Position numbers and translations under genes: made by a program. The notes under the pieces were generated by a model. It made no database searches. It was not told where the DNA came from and was given only the letters and a program-made list of their open reading frames with translations. Shown piece after piece: positions 54,571 to 63,531 of a stretch of 64,000 nt of DNA (positions are counted from its first letter, which is position 1; every line of letters begins with the position of its first letter). Where the stretch lies: positions 4,216,001 to 4,280,000 of the forward strand of contig OZ245881.1 of NCBI GenBank assembly GCA_965229505.1. The letters are read 5' to 3'. The DNA is from UBA6059 sp040219045. Lineage in GTDB: Bacteria; Bacteroidota; Bacteroidia; Cytophagales; Cyclobacteriaceae.

Positions 54571-55212
54571 ATGAAGTTAAGTTTAGCAGAAGGGCTATAT
54601 CTAATAGCGTTGGATGATGAAGAGGGACGATTGCTTTCCGCAGCTGAGCATTCGGTAAATCAGGGTCTCGTAGCGTCTTGTATTTTTGAACTATCCATCA
54701 GAAAAAAGGTAGAGATAGGGGCAGATACTACCGTTAAACTGATCGACAAGAAGGGTACTGGCAATAAAATATTAGATGATATCATCAAGTTCGTGGGCCA
54801 GAAGGAACGGCCGATTAAGGACATGATTACCTGGATTTGTGAACATTACCCGGATATCAGACAGGACATCACCTTCCTTTTGATGAATAGAGGAATCATA
54901 AAAAAGGAGGCTACCAAACTACTTTGGATTCCAGTGTCTGAACGAATGGACAATGCCAACTACGCGTTCGAACAGGAGATTAGAAACAATATGCATGCGA
55001 TTGCCATCAAGGGCGCTAAGCCGCCGGCCTCATTGGTCGTCCTGATTATTTTGATCCATTATTGCCACTTAATGGACGAGGTGTTCAAAGACAAAGATGA
55101 TTTGATTGATGCTGTGAAGTATGTTAAGGATTTGAGCAATCAAGGCTTTGTTTCTCCTGAGATTGCTAATGCACTCGACTCACTCAAGGAGTACTTCTCA
55201 GCGCTGGGATAG
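54571..55212 (+). CDS. GPP34 (GOLPH3/Vps74) family protein
   Basis: 213 residues. Matches the GPP34 fold: LSLAEGLYLIALDDEEGRLL at the start, helix repeats (GLVASCIFELSIRKKVEI), then LLMNRGIIKKEATKLLW near 115 and a C-terminal helical half. Eukaryotic members bind PI4P and hold Golgi glycosyltransferases; bacterial members exist, mostly uncharacterised. A membrane-associated role is likely (inference). It sits between the antiporter and convergent lipoprotein genes. Confidence 0.85.
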   Translation: MKLSLAEGLYLIALDDEEGRLLSAAEHSVNQGLVASCIFELSIRKKVEIGADTTVKLIDKKGTGNKILDDIIKFVGQKERPIKDMITWICEHYPDIRQDITFLLMNRGIIKKEATKLLWIPVSERMDNANYAFEQEIRNNMHAIAIKGAKPPASLVVLIILIHYCHLMDEVFKDKDDLIDAVKYVKDLSNQGFVSPEIANALDSLKEYFSALG

Positions 55213-55219
55213 TAGCAAC

Positions 55220-55642
55220 TTATTCTATTTGTGGCCTCTTATCTTTAAGGGCAGCCTCGATCTTTGCATTATTTAGATTCTTCTCATGGTTTATTGAAGA
55301 CTCGTTCAGCAAGGAGAGTATTTGCGCTTGATTATCAAGTTGAACCTGCAGATACGCTAAAATAGAATCCTGTTTTGCCAGCAATTTGTTCGCCCTGAAG
55401 GCCATGAATCCAAACCCTTCGTGGGGGTTGTTTCTATCACGTTCAAGAATCAGGTATTCCACACCATCCACCACTATTCTGTTGAAGTGGCTTTCAATGC
55501 CAACTACTGGCATATCCTTAAAAGTCTCCGTGCCGCCCTCTTCTTCATTGTTGGCATGCACTTCCCTGTTTTCACAAGAAGTGAATGTAAATGCTATTAA
55601 GAATACTAGCAGTGATGGGTATACGAATGGTCTCATTGTCAT
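55220..55642 (-). CDS. Small lipoprotein, unknown
   Basis: 140 residues with a lipoprotein signal: RPFVYPSLLVFLIAFTFTSC, lipobox FTSC. The body has a short beta core (VVDGVEYLILERDRNN), GFGFMAFRANK, then a long helix with Gln/Asn/Leu. Family unknown to me. The start overlaps the end of the K+ channel gene by 4 bp, so it is the second gene of a channel-lipoprotein operon. Confidence 0.75.
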   Translation of the reverse strand: MTMRPFVYPSLLVFLIAFTFTSCENREVHANNEEEGGTETFKDMPVVGIESHFNRIVVDGVEYLILERDRNNPHEGFGFMAFRANKLLAKQDSILAYLQVQLDNQAQILSLLNESSINHEKNLNNAKIEAALKDKRPQIE

Positions 55643-56733
55643 TGTGCCTTAGACTTAAAATAACCCTCTTGTACATTGAATACTTTCTGGATAACCTTAA
55701 AGGCTTTACCATTGATCATGATGATGATATAATCACCAAGCCCAATATTGATATCACCCATAGGGTTTTTGATCATTCTCCGTTTCCCGTATTTATCAAC
55801 CTTGCTGATTCCCATTAGGATGCTATTGTATCGCTTCTTGAGGTCGAAAAAAGCGTCTTGATAGGGCTTGTTGATGTAAGGGTTGTCGGGTGTAACTAAG
55901 AACTGCTTGATGTCATAGTCATTCTCCGATTGCGTAAAAGACATAATGCTTTCGCTGAAGGCCGCTACGTCCGGCTCGAAAATATAACTCGCAAGTAGCT
56001 TGGAGGAAATCTCATGCTTTGAAACTGCATTTGCAGCGCCAGCGCTTATAAATGTGGGTTTGAGGTTCGCATTATCCAGCGTTACTACATAAGAGATATC
56101 TTCACCATAGTGTTTTTTGAGGTTGAGGATATATACAAGCTTCTCCGTGTCATCGTCAAGATTAACAAATACAGTAGACGCCTTAGGGATATTACATTTT
56201 TTCAGCGTTTCAAAGCTATTGTAGTCGCTGAACAGCGTAAATATCCTGGACGAGTTGTCATACTGCTCTCGAATGATATCTATGGTATCTCGCTCGTCAG
56301 TAACGATGGCAACTTCTTTGCCGACACCATGCAGCTGATCCGTCACCAGCTTACTAAACTCATTCCAGCCGATTATTACTGTATGATCTTCCATGCTTGT
56401 TCCATTATATCCTAGTTTTTTATTCTCTTCAAATGTGGTCATGAATGTGGTGATCTTACCGATGAGGAGCCCGTAGATACCCAAACTCGTGAATACAAAT
56501 ACATAACCGATGATCCTACCATAGGTGGTGGCCGGGTAGAGGTCTCCGTAACCAACAGTGGTAAGGGTGATCACAGAGTACCAAATAGCATTCTGGTAAT
56601 CAGTAATCGACGACTGGTCACTTATGGACTCGAAGGTTACTAATCGCTCTATGAGAATGACATAAACAATCAAACCAGCTAGGATTTGAAGGGAGATTAG
56701 AAGGAGTTTCCTCTGCTTTATAAATTCAATCAT
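55639..56733 (-). CDS. Potassium channel with RCK (TrkA-N) domain
   Basis: 364 residues. Two TM helices flank a pore with the K+ filter TVGYGD at residues 59-64; then TrkA-N/RCK domain from about 115 (DHTVIIGWNEFSKLV, a GxxxF variant of the Rossmann start) and a C-terminal RCK-C part (GDYIIIMINGKAFKVI). Like MthK/Kch-type channels it passes K+ and may be gated by nucleotides or ions. It is upstream of the small lipoprotein gene, with ATGA overlap. Confidence 0.92.
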   Translation of the reverse strand: MIEFIKQRKLLLISLQILAGLIVYVILIERLVTFESISDQSSITDYQNAIWYSVITLTTVGYGDLYPATTYGRIIGYVFVFTSLGIYGLLIGKITTFMTTFEENKKLGYNGTSMEDHTVIIGWNEFSKLVTDQLHGVGKEVAIVTDERDTIDIIREQYDNSSRIFTLFSDYNSFETLKKCNIPKASTVFVNLDDDTEKLVYILNLKKHYGEDISYVVTLDNANLKPTFISAGAANAVSKHEISSKLLASYIFEPDVAAFSESIMSFTQSENDYDIKQFLVTPDNPYINKPYQDAFFDLKKRYNSILMGISKVDKYGKRRMIKNPMGDINIGLGDYIIIMINGKAFKVIQKVFNVQEGYFKSKAQ

Positions 56734-57133
56734 GTCAACCTCAGGTCGGTATCGTTAAATATAAGCAAAAGCGGCATACCGCCAATTTTGTGTTTTGGCA
56801 AAATTGCAAAACACATGAATTATCCACGATCAACAAGTGTATCCTAATAGATGAGTGGAACTTGATTGCATATCTGAAATTCTTCTTAGCGAGACATTGG
56901 ATTCCCTGGAGACCATTTCGAGTTGAGGATTATCAATTATTAAAATTAATCGTAGAAAGTTGAAGTTTCAGCAAAATGTGAGGCCTGATAGGCAGCTCAG
57001 TTTCAATCTTAACAAGTCCGCTTTCTCAGCCATTTTGCTGATGATAAAGTAGCACTTCAAATCAGTTCGGCCTTATGTTGTATAGTCGATAAGATTTCGA
57101 AATATTGCGCCTTGCGAATAGAAATTCCCCATT
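56734..57133. other. Intergenic spacer with overlapping inverted repeats
   Basis: No gene. CAATTTTG (56783-56790) can pair with CAAAATTG (56799-56806), and GTGTTTTG (56790-56797) with CAAAACAC (56807-56814): two mutually exclusive hairpins that interlock. It is the divergent promoter region of the K+ channel gene and GH15 gene. No clear TAnnTTTG promoter seen. Confidence 0.45.
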
Positions 57134-58915
57134 ATGAATCGACATACTTACGACTTTGGAGTAATTGGTAACTGTGCCTTCAGTGCTCATATTGACAAGC
57201 AGACGAATGTGTCTTGGATGTGCTGGCCAAGATTCGACAGTAGCTTTATTTTCGGAGGTATGCTTGACAAGAAAAAGGGTGGAGAATTTTCAGTGACCCC
57301 TGTCGGAGAAAAGTTTGATTCGAACCAGTTTTACATTGAGAATACCAACGTTCTTTGTACAGATGTAGAGACTAACGATGGTAAGTATCGCATCACTGAT
57401 TTTGCGCCAAGGTTTTATCAATACGAGCGATACTATAGGCCACTCATGTTGATCAGAAAAATAGAACCGCTGAGTGGTAACCCAATGGTCAAAGTAATAT
57501 GCGATCCCGTGGCAGATTATGGTAATAAAAGACCGGAGCGGAGCATGGGTAGCAGCCACATCAGGTATCTCAATCTCGACGCTCATGTGAGACTGACGAC
57601 TAATATTTCGCTAAACTATGTCATTGAGGACCAGAACTTTGTACTCAATGAGACCAAGTACCTCGTTCTTACATACGGTCCTCCATTGGAAGCGAATCTC
57701 GAAGAAACTGCGGAGCTGTTTTTGTCTAAGACCATTGCCTATTGGCGCAACTGGGTGAAGTCAGCGAGCATTGTAGACTTCTATCAGGACTATGCTATTC
57801 GCTCCGCTCTTGCTCTGAAGATTCATCAGTATGAAGACACAGGTGCCATCATCGCAGCGATGACTACCAGCCTACCGGAATCGCCGGGTAGTACCCGCAA
57901 TTGGGACTATCGCTATTGCTGGATGCGTGATACATTTTACACCTTGAATGCTTTCAATAATATTGGTCATTTTGAGGAGTTGGAGAAGTATTTCCACTTT
58001 ATATTAAATGCTACCTATACTGCTCAGGATCGCTATCAGCCACTGTACAAGATCACAGGTAGTGCTGACATTGTAGAAAATGAGATCGATTTGGAAGGCT
58101 ATCTCGGCAATCAGCCAGTGCGGGTAGGCAATCAGGCTTACGAACACATCCAGAATGATGTTTACGGGCAGGTTTTGATCTCTCTACTACCACTTTATGC
58201 GGATGGAAGAATTATTTTCACTGAGCGCTTCGATTCAGCGGGTCTGGTGATGAAGACGCTAAAGCTCATAGAGAAGACGATGGATCAAAATGATGCCGGG
58301 CTGTGGGAATTCCGCAATCTGGCGCAAAAGCATACCTACACTTATTTATTTCATTGGGCCGGTAGCTGTGCCGCCATCAAGATCGCCAAGACGCTCAAAG
58401 ACAATGAAATGGGTCAACTTGCTGTGAAGCTGAGAGATATTTCTGCGCAGAGGATAGAGGAATCCTATGTGCCATCCAAGAAAGGGTACGCTCAGGCGCT
58501 GGGGACTGAACGTATGGATGCCAGTACACTACAGCTCATTATGATGAACTACTTTGGTGACGACAAAAAGAGAGCAGGAGATCACTTAAAGGCGCTTGAA
58601 AAAGAGTTGCTCGCATCAAATGGCCTATTTTATCGCTATAAGCATCAGGACGACTTTGGTGAGCCTGAAACGACCTTCCTGATTTGCGCTTTCTGGTATG
58701 TGGAGGCCCTGGCTTGCGTTGACCGTATAGATGAAGCCATCAAGATATTTGACAATCTAGTGGGCTACTCAAATCACCTTCGACTTCTTAGTGAAGATGT
58801 CTCTGAAAAGGACGGAAGCATGTGGGGTAATTTCCCTCAGGCGTATAGTCACGTTGGACTGCTCAATGCAGCCAACAGGATCGCCAGAAAACTAGATAAA
58901 CCTACTTTTCTTTAG
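57134..58915 (+). CDS. Glycoside hydrolase family 15 protein (glucoamylase/trehalase-like)
   Basis: 593 residues, no signal peptide, so cytoplasmic. N-terminal beta domain (YDFGVIGNCAFSAHIDKQTN, VSWMCWPRFDS) and alpha/alpha barrel with RNWDYRYCWMRDTFYTL near residue 258, the GH15 signature; a C-terminal GEPETTFLICAFWYVEAL holds the second likely catalytic Glu. GH15 enzymes cut alpha-glucosidic bonds in glucans or trehalose. It converges with and overlaps the OtsA-OtsB fusion by 4 bp, which favours a trehalose link (inference). Confidence 0.9.
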   Translation: MNRHTYDFGVIGNCAFSAHIDKQTNVSWMCWPRFDSSFIFGGMLDKKKGGEFSVTPVGEKFDSNQFYIENTNVLCTDVETNDGKYRITDFAPRFYQYERYYRPLMLIRKIEPLSGNPMVKVICDPVADYGNKRPERSMGSSHIRYLNLDAHVRLTTNISLNYVIEDQNFVLNETKYLVLTYGPPLEANLEETAELFLSKTIAYWRNWVKSASIVDFYQDYAIRSALALKIHQYEDTGAIIAAMTTSLPESPGSTRNWDYRYCWMRDTFYTLNAFNNIGHFEELEKYFHFILNATYTAQDRYQPLYKITGSADIVENEIDLEGYLGNQPVRVGNQAYEHIQNDVYGQVLISLLPLYADGRIIFTERFDSAGLVMKTLKLIEKTMDQNDAGLWEFRNLAQKHTYTYLFHWAGSCAAIKIAKTLKDNEMGQLAVKLRDISAQRIEESYVPSKKGYAQALGTERMDASTLQLIMMNYFGDDKKRAGDHLKALEKELLASNGLFYRYKHQDDFGEPETTFLICAFWYVEALACVDRIDEAIKIFDNLVGYSNHLRLLSEDVSEKDGSMWGNFPQAYSHVGLLNAANRIARKLDKPTFL

Positions 58916-61092
58916 ACCTTACCAAGATCAGCAAGTAGCTTTCTTACTTCGGTCGGTGAGGTTAGACTGTATTTAGCCGCCGAAGCAGAACTGCCAACCT
59001 TGATGGTCACGGCATGGTCCGGCATAGCTTCGAATGTATCCTCATCTGTCCAGTCGTCACCTATGGCCATCACAAATGCGCTCTTATACTTGTCTACCCA
59101 CTGCGTAGCGGCCCGACCCTTATTGATCTCCGAGTTTTTGATCTCGACTACCATATGCCCTTCTAGCACCTGTAGGTTTTTATTGCCTGCCAGATAGTTG
59201 AGATGACTGGTAAGCTCTCGGGTACGAATCTCCCCAAGGCCTGTCTCGACTTTTCTGTAGTGCCATACTATGCTGTAGTCTTTCTCTTCGATGAAGGATC
59301 CGGGGGTTCTGTTCACATAGCCTTCCAGGACTTTTCTTATTTCGTCTTTCCACTGACCAGTAAGCTTGGTGATGGTCTTCCACTTCCCTTCCAACTCTTT
59401 TTTCCATACCCCGTGCTCAGCAATGAACTCAATGGGCAGATGACCCAGCCACTCTTCGAGGGTGCTTTTGTCGCGCCCGCTGACCACCACTATTCTGTTT
59501 TGTGGTTGATCTATCAGACCCTGGAGAATATCATATAGCTCCTTATCCGGCTTGGCCATTTGCGGGTTTCCTTTGAATCCTGTCAAGGTGCCATCATAGT
59601 CCAAAAATATCAGTCGCTTATCTGCGGCTTTATAATTCTTGAAGATTTCACCGCGCATGCTTTCGTCAATGATCTTGGTCTCAAGGGACTGCTGTTCCTG
59701 GCGAATAAACTTAAGCCGTTCCATAAACAATGCTACCCAGTGATGGATGTTGTATCGTTGAAGAGACTTCTGCATTACCTCCATCCGCTGGATTTGCTCT
59801 TCCTCATCCATGGTCAATGCCTGATGCAAAGCGTCGACTAATTCATGAATATCATTAGGATTAATCTGGATAGCGTCGCTCAATTCTTTGGAGGCTCCAG
59901 CCATCTCGCTCAAGATGAGTACACCCTTTTTGTCAAGTTTGCTGGCTATGAATTCCTTACAGACGAGGTTCATACCATCACGCATTGGGGTTACCAATGC
60001 AACGTCCGCCATTCTGTAGAATGCAGAGAGGGCGTTCAATGGAAACGATCTGTAGAAATAATGGATGGGTGTCCAATTTAACCTACCGTAATGTCCATTG
60101 ATACGGCCAACCAGTAGATCCACTTCTTCCTTGAGTTCCTTGTATTTGCCAACACTATCCCTTGATGGCACGACGACCATGATAATGGATACTTTCTCTT
60201 TAAACTCCGGATGTTTTTTGAGGAAGAGCTCGAATGCCCTGAGTCGCTGTGGAATGCCTTTAGAATAATCCAGCCTGTCAATCGAGAGAATCAGCTTGGT
60301 CTCTCCAATACTCGTACGATAGCGCACTTCTCTGGCAAGTGTCTCGGGAGCAGAGGCAGCATCATTGTACTTCTGATAGTCTATACCCATGGGGAGTGCA
60401 TCGACCATTATTTTTCGATTTCCTACATTGATCTTTCCGTTGGAGTTGCCTATTCCCGCCAGGCGACTCACCGATGAGAGAAAGTGACGCATATCGTCAT
60501 AGGTGTGGAACCCAAGAAAATCTGCTCCAATCATTCCCATCAAAAGCTCGCGCCTCCAAGGCAAGAGGCGAAATGACTCGTAGGAAGGGAAGGGGATGTG
60601 CAAAAAGAAACCAATGCCGATTTTCGGGAATATGCTGCGGATCATGGCTGGTAAGAGCAGAAGCTGATAGTCATGTATCCAGATGGTATCATCAGGCTCG
60701 GCCACTTTCTCCAGTGCCTTGGCAAACTTACGATTGACCTTCTGGTAAGCCTTCCACATGTCATCATCATAGATGATATACTGATTGAAATAGTGAAAGT
60801 TGGGCCAGATAGTTTCATTGCAAAACCCTTCGTAAAAGTCCTCTATTTCCTGACCGGTCAAAAAGACGGGATACATACTGTCTTTTTGAAGTGTATCCTT
60901 GATCTCGTCCTTGAATGTGTTCTTCTTATCAGTAGCCAAACCGGGCCAGCCGAGCCAAATATTATCTCCTTCTTTATAGATGGAGCCCAGACCCGTGGCT
61001 AGGCCTCCTTCGCTAGGCTTATAGGAGAGCTTACCCTCCTCGATTTTCATTTTGACAGGTAGTCTATTAGATACAATGATGGTCTTTGCCAT
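58912..61092 (-). CDS. Trehalose-6-phosphate synthase/phosphatase fusion (OtsA-OtsB)
   Basis: 726 residues. OtsA part (1-460): IIVSNRLPVKM at the start, GGLATGLG, WIHDYQLLLLPAMIR near 140, LDYSKGIPQRL near 273 and MRDGMNLVCKEFIA near 368. OtsB part (490-726): HAD motif FLDYDGTLTGF, VVVSGRDKSTLEEW, and GDDWTDEDTFEAM. One chain makes trehalose-6-phosphate from UDP-glucose and glucose-6-phosphate, then removes the phosphate. Trehalose serves as osmolyte and stress protectant. Confidence 0.95.
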   Translation of the reverse strand: MAKTIIVSNRLPVKMKIEEGKLSYKPSEGGLATGLGSIYKEGDNIWLGWPGLATDKKNTFKDEIKDTLQKDSMYPVFLTGQEIEDFYEGFCNETIWPNFHYFNQYIIYDDDMWKAYQKVNRKFAKALEKVAEPDDTIWIHDYQLLLLPAMIRSIFPKIGIGFFLHIPFPSYESFRLLPWRRELLMGMIGADFLGFHTYDDMRHFLSSVSRLAGIGNSNGKINVGNRKIMVDALPMGIDYQKYNDAASAPETLAREVRYRTSIGETKLILSIDRLDYSKGIPQRLRAFELFLKKHPEFKEKVSIIMVVVPSRDSVGKYKELKEEVDLLVGRINGHYGRLNWTPIHYFYRSFPLNALSAFYRMADVALVTPMRDGMNLVCKEFIASKLDKKGVLILSEMAGASKELSDAIQINPNDIHELVDALHQALTMDEEEQIQRMEVMQKSLQRYNIHHWVALFMERLKFIRQEQQSLETKIIDESMRGEIFKNYKAADKRLIFLDYDGTLTGFKGNPQMAKPDKELYDILQGLIDQPQNRIVVVSGRDKSTLEEWLGHLPIEFIAEHGVWKKELEGKWKTITKLTGQWKDEIRKVLEGYVNRTPGSFIEEKDYSIVWHYRKVETGLGEIRTRELTSHLNYLAGNKNLQVLEGHMVVEIKNSEINKGRAATQWVDKYKSAFVMAIGDDWTDEDTFEAMPDHAVTIKVGSSASAAKYSLTSPTEVRKLLADLGKV

Positions 61093-61201
61093 GATCTGTT
61101 AACGGATTTCTAGTTTGTGATTTCGCTGATAGGATAATCAGAGATCACTAAAATAATAAAAGGATGTGGGACTACTTAGTATCTGACGAAGTGATTCTTG
61201 A

Positions 61202-62008
61202 TTATCTCTTACCGAAACCCCTGAGTTTGATTTCGGTCAGCTTGGTCTTGGTATCCACCGGAAAATCCCCCTTCATCATCCAGTCATAGATTCCAGCCTC
61301 CTTCTGGAGCACTTCTTCCACTGGCTTATTTTTAAATTTACCAAAGTTAAATACCTCCACTCCATCATCATTCATGATCATCCTACCCGCCAGATCTACC
61401 ATTTTATGAGCTGAGATTTTATGCATGGACTCGACACTATGGTCAATGGCGCCAATGGTTTTACCCAGAGAGTCGGTTACGGTTTGACCTTTGTATTTGT
61501 CCATTTGCGATAGTATGACTTCCATGGTAGCCTTTGTATCTGCATAGGCACTGTGCGCATCCTTGAGTGACTTACCGCAGTAGAACTCATAAGCAGCGGA
61601 GAGCGTGCGCTTCTCCATCATGAAAAAGATCTTTTGAGCGTCAACCAACTTTCGACCTTGCAGACTAAACTCCAGTCCAGACCTCTCGTACTCTGCCAGC
61701 AATACCGGCACATCAAACTTCAGCATGTTGAAACCTCCCAGGTCACATTTGTCCAGGAACTTCAATATCTCTCTGGCTACATCCGCGAAAGTGGGTTGAT
61801 CCTTGACATCCTTATCATAAATGCCATGAATCATGCTCGACTCTTCCGGAATGGGTATTTCAGGATTGAGACGCATCTCCAACTTCTCTTCACCGCCACC
61901 TGGCAGCATCTTGATGATGGCTATTTCGATGATCCTATCGGAAGAAACATTTACTCCTGTGGTTTCCAGGTCAAAGATGGCCAAAGGGGTCTTGAGATGT
62001 AGCTGCAT
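61202..62008 (-). CDS. DEDDh 3'-5' exonuclease (DnaQ-like)
   Basis: 268 residues. Exonuclease fold with IFDLETTGV (Asp, Glu), GGFNMLKFDVPVL (Asp near 98) and the DAHSAYADTKAT segment near 152 with the His and last Asp of DEDDh. A C-terminal extension (about 185-268) has VDLAGRMIMNDDGVEVFNFGKFKNKPV, a short domain found in DnaQ-like proteins of Bacteroidota. It may proofread or degrade DNA or RNA ends. Start overlaps mpl's stop by one base. Confidence 0.88.
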   Translation of the reverse strand: MQLHLKTPLAIFDLETTGVNVSSDRIIEIAIIKMLPGGGEEKLEMRLNPEIPIPEESSMIHGIYDKDVKDQPTFADVAREILKFLDKCDLGGFNMLKFDVPVLLAEYERSGLEFSLQGRKLVDAQKIFFMMEKRTLSAAYEFYCGKSLKDAHSAYADTKATMEVILSQMDKYKGQTVTDSLGKTIGAIDHSVESMHKISAHKMVDLAGRMIMNDDGVEVFNFGKFKNKPVEEVLQKEAGIYDWMMKGDFPVDTKTKLTEIKLRGFGKR

Positions 62009-63381
62009 TAATTTTTTGTGGTGAGTTGATTGGAGACGGCCTTTAGGTCAAGGCCATCAAAATTTCCAGATGACATAAGTAGGACAACACTTGAGCTCGT
62101 ATCCATATCGATAAGATGACCCTTTAGGGAGTCTGGATCGGTGAAGAGCTGAATCTCATCGTTCTCAAAAGCCTCTCTCAGCTCAGCTTCACTTATTTCT
62201 GGTAAGTTCTTGTGAGCTAAGGCCTGCCTGGATACATAGACGATCGGATGATCTACCGTTTTGAGTGACTTGGCATACTGTGGCAAAAAGGCCTTATTCA
62301 TACTACTGAAAGTATGAAGCTCGATTACTCCGACGAGCTCTTTATCAGGAAATTGATCCTTCACTGCCTTAGTAGTGGCTTCCACCTTAGAGGGGGCGTG
62401 AGCATAATCCTGGTAGACTTTGGTAGAACCGTCATCAGCGAGGAGCTGGAGTCTTATACCCGCTCCCTTAAAACTACTTATCGCATTATAGAAATCTTCA
62501 TCTGAGACTCCAAGACGGCTAGTGAGGGTAAGTGCGGCCGCAATATTTTGCATATTGTGCTCACCAAATACTTTTACAGGAACCCTGCCATGATCTGTCT
62601 TAAGGTAGGTCTGTCCCTTCTCAATCTCATAGGGGTGAACATTGTAGTCCAGCGCTCTAACATCCTCCCGTTCTTTAGTACTGATGATATTGACCAGGTT
62701 ATCTTCATCGCAGTAAATGAGCGTTCCTCCCTTGGGCGTATTGTCTGCTAAGATGTCGAACTGACGAACATAATCCTCATAGGTAGGGTAGACATTCATA
62801 TGATCCCAGGCAACTCCGCTTATGAGGGCCACATGATGATCATATTTCAGAAACTTCGGCACCCGATCCAGTGGACTCGTCAGGTATTCATCCCCCTCGA
62901 TGATAATAATCGGGGCGTCTGACAACTGAACCGAAACCTCAAAACCCTCTACAGGCGCACCCACGAGGTAGTCAAATTCTTTGTTGAGTGATTTCAAAAC
63001 ATGCATGACCATCGCCGTGATGGTCGTCTTGCCATGGCTGCCGGCGATAACTATCCGCTGTTTGTCAGAAGACTGCTTTCGCACATATTCCGGGAAAGAG
63101 TACACCGGTATACCTATTTCTTTTGCTTTCAGTAGCTCCGGGTTATCAGCCTTGGCGTGCATACCAAGGATGACTGCTTCAAGATCATCGCTGATGTTTG
63201 TCTCGTTCCAGCCCATTGTTTTGGGCAGGAGGTCGTATTTTTCCAGATGAGATTTGGAGGGCTCAAAGATCTCATCATCCGAGCCAGATACATCATATCC
63301 TTTCTTCTGAAGCGCAATGGCGAGGTTGTGCATCACGCTACCGCCAATAGAAATGAAATGGACTTTTTTACTTAGGGTCAT
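62008..63381 (-). CDS. mpl: UDP-MurNAc:L-Ala-gamma-D-Glu-meso-DAP ligase (peptidoglycan recycling)
   Basis: 457 residues. Mur ligase layout: FISIGGSVMHNLAIALQKKG at the start, GSHGKTTITAMVMH P-loop near residue 112, EGDEYLTSPLD near 162, YQDYAHAPSKVEATTK near 326. The tripeptide-salvage Mpl is closest among Mur ligases because of its split N-domain and EGDEY motif. It rejoins tripeptide to UDP-MurNAc for wall recycling. Coupled to the exonuclease gene downstream. Confidence 0.92.
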   Translation of the reverse strand: MTLSKKVHFISIGGSVMHNLAIALQKKGYDVSGSDDEIFEPSKSHLEKYDLLPKTMGWNETNISDDLEAVILGMHAKADNPELLKAKEIGIPVYSFPEYVRKQSSDKQRIVIAGSHGKTTITAMVMHVLKSLNKEFDYLVGAPVEGFEVSVQLSDAPIIIIEGDEYLTSPLDRVPKFLKYDHHVALISGVAWDHMNVYPTYEDYVRQFDILADNTPKGGTLIYCDEDNLVNIISTKEREDVRALDYNVHPYEIEKGQTYLKTDHGRVPVKVFGEHNMQNIAAALTLTSRLGVSDEDFYNAISSFKGAGIRLQLLADDGSTKVYQDYAHAPSKVEATTKAVKDQFPDKELVGVIELHTFSSMNKAFLPQYAKSLKTVDHPIVYVSRQALAHKNLPEISEAELREAFENDEIQLFTDPDSLKGHLIDMDTSSSVVLLMSSGNFDGLDLKAVSNQLTTKN

Positions 63382-63425
63382 GTGGTGATCGTCGCTTTCA
63401 AAAATAGGATAAATTGCAATGGGTG

Positions 63426-63442
63426 CAAACTTAATAAGTTTG
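63426..63442. promoter_or_regulatory. Palindrome containing -7 boxes on both strands
   Basis: CAAACTTA-A-TAAGTTTG: 8-bp perfect arms around one base. Each strand reads TAAGTTTG, a TAnnTTTG box, so it could start divergent transcripts, towards mpl on the minus strand and towards the RNA region on the plus strand. An alternative is a dimer operator. Confidence 0.45.
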
Positions 63443-63520
63443 AAAGAACGACGTTCTCATGTGGATAAGTCGGGTGGAAAACTGTTACAAACTAGCGTAA
63501 AGGACAAAACTGACATCCTC

Positions 63521-63528
63521 TATATTTG
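63521..63528 (+). promoter_or_regulatory. -7 box of the candidate RNA
   Basis: TATATTTG matches TAnnTTTG. The first stem of the RNA begins 4 bases downstream at 63532. No clear -33 TTTG at 19-20 bp. Confidence 0.5.
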
Positions 63529-63531
63529 CTA

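Noticed and set aside
60673..61002. Several plus-strand ORFs opposite OtsA-OtsB
   Set aside because: The OtsA-OtsB fusion has all catalytic motifs on the minus strand; these frames only mirror it.
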